In this document: in pieces, positions 58,259 through 60,972 of the stretch | Position numbering within the stretch: the stretch's first letter is position 1 | Layout of the letters: every line of letters begins with the position of its first letter | DNA from: Lachnospiraceae bacterium | GTDB taxonomy: Bacteria > Bacillota > Clostridia > Lachnospirales > Lachnospiraceae | Assembly: GCA_016288495.1 (NCBI GenBank) | Contig: JAEEZH010000025.1 | Span: 1 to 60,972, forward strand | DNA: 60,972 nt | Direction of reading: 5' to 3' | Notes under the pieces: generated by a model | Seen by the model: the letters and a program-made list of their open reading frames with translations, nothing else | Told to the model about the DNA's origin: nothing | Databases searched by the model: none | Position numbers and translations under genes: made by a program

Positions 58259-59336
58259 ATTCTCTGGTCTCCTCTCTGAGCCGTCTTATCCTCTTTTCCA
58301 GACTGTCGGGACGCTCTACCTTAGGCGCGCGCTCATCCAAAAGCCAGGTTGCGGCAAAGTGTGATTCGGATATCTTAAACATAGGGGGTTCTGCCTTGAA
58401 ATCGATCTCCATGGCATAGGGATTTCTGGGAGCAAAAGCATCTCCCACAATATGATTTCTCAGATCCGGAGGCGTACCGGGGATGGAAAACAGCTCTGCC
58501 CCTTCGGAATCCACATCCGGAATGGAAGAAAGCAGACCCCAGGTATACGGATGCCTGGGATCGTAAAAAATATCTATTATTGTCCCCGATTCCACCACTT
58601 TACCGGCATACATCACATTTACGTAGTCAGCCATATTTGCAACCACGCCCATATTATGAGTGATAAAGACCACCGACAGTTCTCTTTCTATCTGGATACG
58701 TCTGATGAGCTGGAGTATCTTTTCCTGAACAGTCACATCCAACGCCGTGGTAGGCTCATCGCAGATCAACACCTGGGGATCACAGGACAGGGCAATGGCG
58801 ATCACCACTCTCTGTCGCATACCTCCCGAAAGCTGATGAGGATACTGCTGCATCCTGCTTTCCGGATCGGTGATACCCACTTCACCCAGCAGACGAAGCG
58901 CCTTGGAAAAAGCTTCCCTGCGGCTTATTTTATAATGGGATAGGATCGCAGCCTCCAGCTGAGACCCTATCTTCATGGTAGGATTTAAAGACGTCATGGG
59001 ATCCTGAAAAACCATGGCTATCCGCCTGCCGTTTATATTGCTCTCACGCCAGGATCTATCCTTTTTCAACAGATCTTCCGTATGCTTTTTTTCATCAGCA
59101 TCCATATAAGTGAAAAGGATCTCACCACTGTTTATGACCGTATTTTTTGCCAGGATACCCATTACGGCACGCATGGTTACGGATTTCCCTGATCCGGACT
59201 CTCCCACCACAGCCAGCGTCTCGCCCCTTCTGAGCGTCATATTCACTCCCCTTATTGCATGGATCAATCCGGCCGGTGATCTGAAACTTATATCCAAGTC
59301 ACGTATATCCAGCACTGTTTCCGCTCTGTCAGCCAT
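58248..59336 (-). CDS. oppD: Oligopeptide-type ABC transporter ATP-binding protein (OppD-like)
   Basis: Start at internal Met (MADRAETVLDI) after [33 protein letters not shown]. Confidence 0.93.
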   Translation of the reverse strand: MADRAETVLDIRDLDISFRSPAGLIHAIRGVNMTLRRGETLAVVGESGSGKSVTMRAVMGILAKNTVINSGEILFTYMDADEKKHTEDLLKKDRSWRESNINGRRIAMVFQDPMTSLNPTMKIGSQLEAAILSHYKISRREAFSKALRLLGEVGITDPESRMQQYPHQLSGGMRQRVVIAIALSCDPQVLICDEPTTALDVTVQEKILQLIRRIQIERELSVVFITHNMGVVANMADYVNVMYAGKVVESGTIIDIFYDPRHPYTWGLLSSIPDVDSEGAELFSIPGTPPDLRNHIVGDAFAPRNPYAMEIDFKAEPPMFKISESHFAATWLLDERAPKVERPDSLEKRIRRLREETREYVG

Positions 59337-59445
59337 TTTTCCTCCGATTAATTCTTCGTCACAAGATTTTTCAAACATCACCGACGGTCATTCCGCCCAA
59401 TATTATATCACAACCATATCCGGAAACACTACAATTATCTTAATC

Positions 59446-59473
59446 TAAACTTTTATTTATTACCTGCCGATAT
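59446..59473 (+). promoter_or_regulatory. Sigma-28-type promoter upstream of the EF-hand-like protein gene
   Basis: TAAA (59446-59449)-N16-GCCGATAT (59466-59473), both boxes exact consensus. Confidence 0.7.
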
Positions 59474-59588
59474 TGATTTTGTGACAGGCAAAGGAATGCA
59501 CATCGTCTCAACGGATTGAGAGGCTCGCTGTGACGGTGTGTTTTTTTTACGCTTTTTTTCAATATCAGATAATAAAAGGAGGAAACAA

Positions 59589-60599
59589 ATGAAGATCCAA
59601 AGCAGTTCAATAAACATGAGATCAAACAGTCTCTACACCAAAGTAAGCGGCTATAATATCAAGAGCAGCCGCTTCTCTCAGGGCCTGAACATACAAAAGA
59701 ATCTGCAGGGAAAAAATACAGGCGGCACATCCTATGGCACAAATGCACAGGTTTCATCAGGTACATCCATGTACATAGGTAAAAATGACACGGGTATGTC
59801 TCCCTCAGATGAGCTCCATATGCAGATCCGGCTTTTCAGATACCTGCTGGATCTGATCCTCAAAGGCGGCAGCCACTGGAAGCGCAGCAACAGTCAGATA
59901 GGACAATTTAATCCCGGCGAAAACTACTCTGTCTGGAAGAAAACCGAAAATACGGAATTCTGGAGCGGCGAATTCGAGGAGACGTCCTTCGAATCCAAAG
60001 GTCTTGTCAGGACAGAGGATGGAAGAGAAATTAATTTTAACGTCAGTTTTTCCATGTCTTCCGCCTTTGTTGAAGAGTTTAAAATAGAGACCACCGTACC
60101 CTACGTAATGGCAGATCCTCTGGTGATCAACCTGGGTTCATCCGTCACCTCGGTCAGCGATCAGAAATTCCTTTTTGATCTTGATTGTGATGGTAAAAAA
60201 GAAGAGATCTCCTTCGTAGGAGAAGACTGCGGGCTTATCGCGCTGGACAAAAACGGAGACGGGATCATCAATGACGGAAGAGAACTGTTCGGCACAAAAA
60301 ACGGAGACGGATATTCGGATCTGGCCCGGTACGACGATGATCACAACGGATGGATAGATGAAAATGATGATGTATTCACCCGGCTTAAGGTATGGACAAA
60401 AAACTCAGCCGGAGATGATGTGCTTTTGGATCTGAAAAGCGCCGATGTGGGAGCAATATATCTGAAAAACGTATCCACGGAGTATTCACTTCGGGATGAT
60501 AACGGAGACTTTGCGGGAATGCTCAGAAAAAGCAGTATCTACCTGCATGAAAGCACAGGACAGGCCGGCATAACCGGTCATGTGGATCTGGCATATTGA
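59589..60599 (+). CDS. EF-hand-like calcium-binding protein, no signal peptide
   Basis: Start after AAAGGAGGAAACAA; FLFDLDCDGKKEE, ALDKNGDGIINDGRELFGTKNGDGYSDLARYDDDHNGWIDENDDVFTRLKVW. Confidence 0.8.
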   Translation: MKIQSSSINMRSNSLYTKVSGYNIKSSRFSQGLNIQKNLQGKNTGGTSYGTNAQVSSGTSMYIGKNDTGMSPSDELHMQIRLFRYLLDLILKGGSHWKRSNSQIGQFNPGENYSVWKKTENTEFWSGEFEETSFESKGLVRTEDGREINFNVSFSMSSAFVEEFKIETTVPYVMADPLVINLGSSVTSVSDQKFLFDLDCDGKKEEISFVGEDCGLIALDKNGDGIINDGRELFGTKNGDGYSDLARYDDDHNGWIDENDDVFTRLKVWTKNSAGDDVLLDLKSADVGAIYLKNVSTEYSLRDDNGDFAGMLRKSSIYLHESTGQAGITGHVDLAY

Positions 60600-60617
60600 A
60601 AAAAATATAAAAGGGCA

Positions 60618-60748
60618 AAAAAAAATGCCCGGTTCTGCAAAAACGGACATGAAAAATGCCCAGTTCTGCAAAAACGTCCAGTGGACGTTTTTGGGGAGCG
60701 ATTATGAGCGCCATGCGCGAATGCGACCTGCAGAACCAGAGACACGAG
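60618..60748. repeat. Composite inverted/direct repeat with similarity to the adjacent tRNA-Phe 3' part
   Basis: Two copies of aatgccc[g/a]gttctgcaaaaacg; arms ggttctgc (60631-60638) / gcagaacc (60730-60737); aaccagagacacgag shared with tRNA-Phe. Confidence 0.75.
60670..60692 (+). terminator. Hairpin, probable terminator for 59589..60599
   Basis: AAAAACGTCC-AGT-GGACGTTTTT, 10-bp perfect stem ending in T-run. Confidence 0.6.
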
Positions 60749-60788
60749 TGATTTTAAGTACATGAACAATGAAAAAGAGCACAAAAAA

Positions 60789-60861
<73 letters not shown>

Positions 60862-60868
60862 ATTTAAG

Positions 60869-60942
60869 TAGCGGGGACAGGATTTGACCCTGTGACCTTC
60901 GGGTTATGAGCCCGACGAGCTGCCTAGCTGCTCCACCCCGCG
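60869..60942 (-). tRNA. Initiator tRNA-fMet (CAT)
   Basis: Minus strand CGCGGGGTGGAGCAG...CGTCGGGCTCATAACCCGAAGG...TCCCCGCTA; GGG/CCC anticodon stem and unpaired C1 typical of the initiator. Confidence 0.95.
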
Positions 60943-60972
60943 TCATTATATTACGAGGAACTATAAAGGCAA

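Noticed and set aside
53673-59336. Nickel transporter instead of oligopeptide transporter
   Set aside because: The substrate-binding protein is a generic SBP_bac_5 type; substrate cannot be decided from sequence, so 'opp-type' is used loosely.

Overview
The window looks like a chromosomal segment of a motile Firmicute, most likely Lachnospiraceae-like (judged from protein families only). Most genes are on the minus strand. From left to right it contains: (1) the 5' end of a MurD-like ligase gene next to a murL-type epimerase gene that is split by an in-frame TAA; (2) a HAD hydrolase, a TPR-DUF4037-DUF4125-like protein, rsmA, a VanW-family gene, nnr (NAD(P)HX repair) and a surface-glycan block (TupA-like ATP-grasp, epimerase, NeuB-cupin, CDP-glycerol transferase); (3) a plus-strand fur/zur-znuACB zinc operon and putP; (4) a late flagellar cluster (maf, fliT/S/D, flaG, csrA, fliW, flgL, two flgK, flgN, flgM, and further on fliC, fliS2 and a large DUF6240-like protein), interrupted by hrcA-grpE-dnaK-dnaJ with a canonical CIRCE element and by an isolated tadV/tadZ-like pair; (5) glgB and a 972-aa TPR/degenerate-AAA protein carrying a 39-bp coding tandem repeat; (6) an oppDFABC-ACP-adenylate ligase operon; (7) an EF-hand-like protein gene and tRNA-Phe plus initiator tRNA-Met. 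The observations I rate highest are: the nonsense codon in murL inside an otherwise open frame; a short 3' remnant of upp (GLGDAGDRIFGTK-stop) between two genes; four sites matching a sigma-28 promoter, one of them placing the signal-peptide-less EF-hand-like protein under flagellar control; the peptide transporter/ACP/acyl-ligase operon; and a dispersed palindromic repeat family. All calls come from reading the sequence and supplied ORFs; no database search was run.
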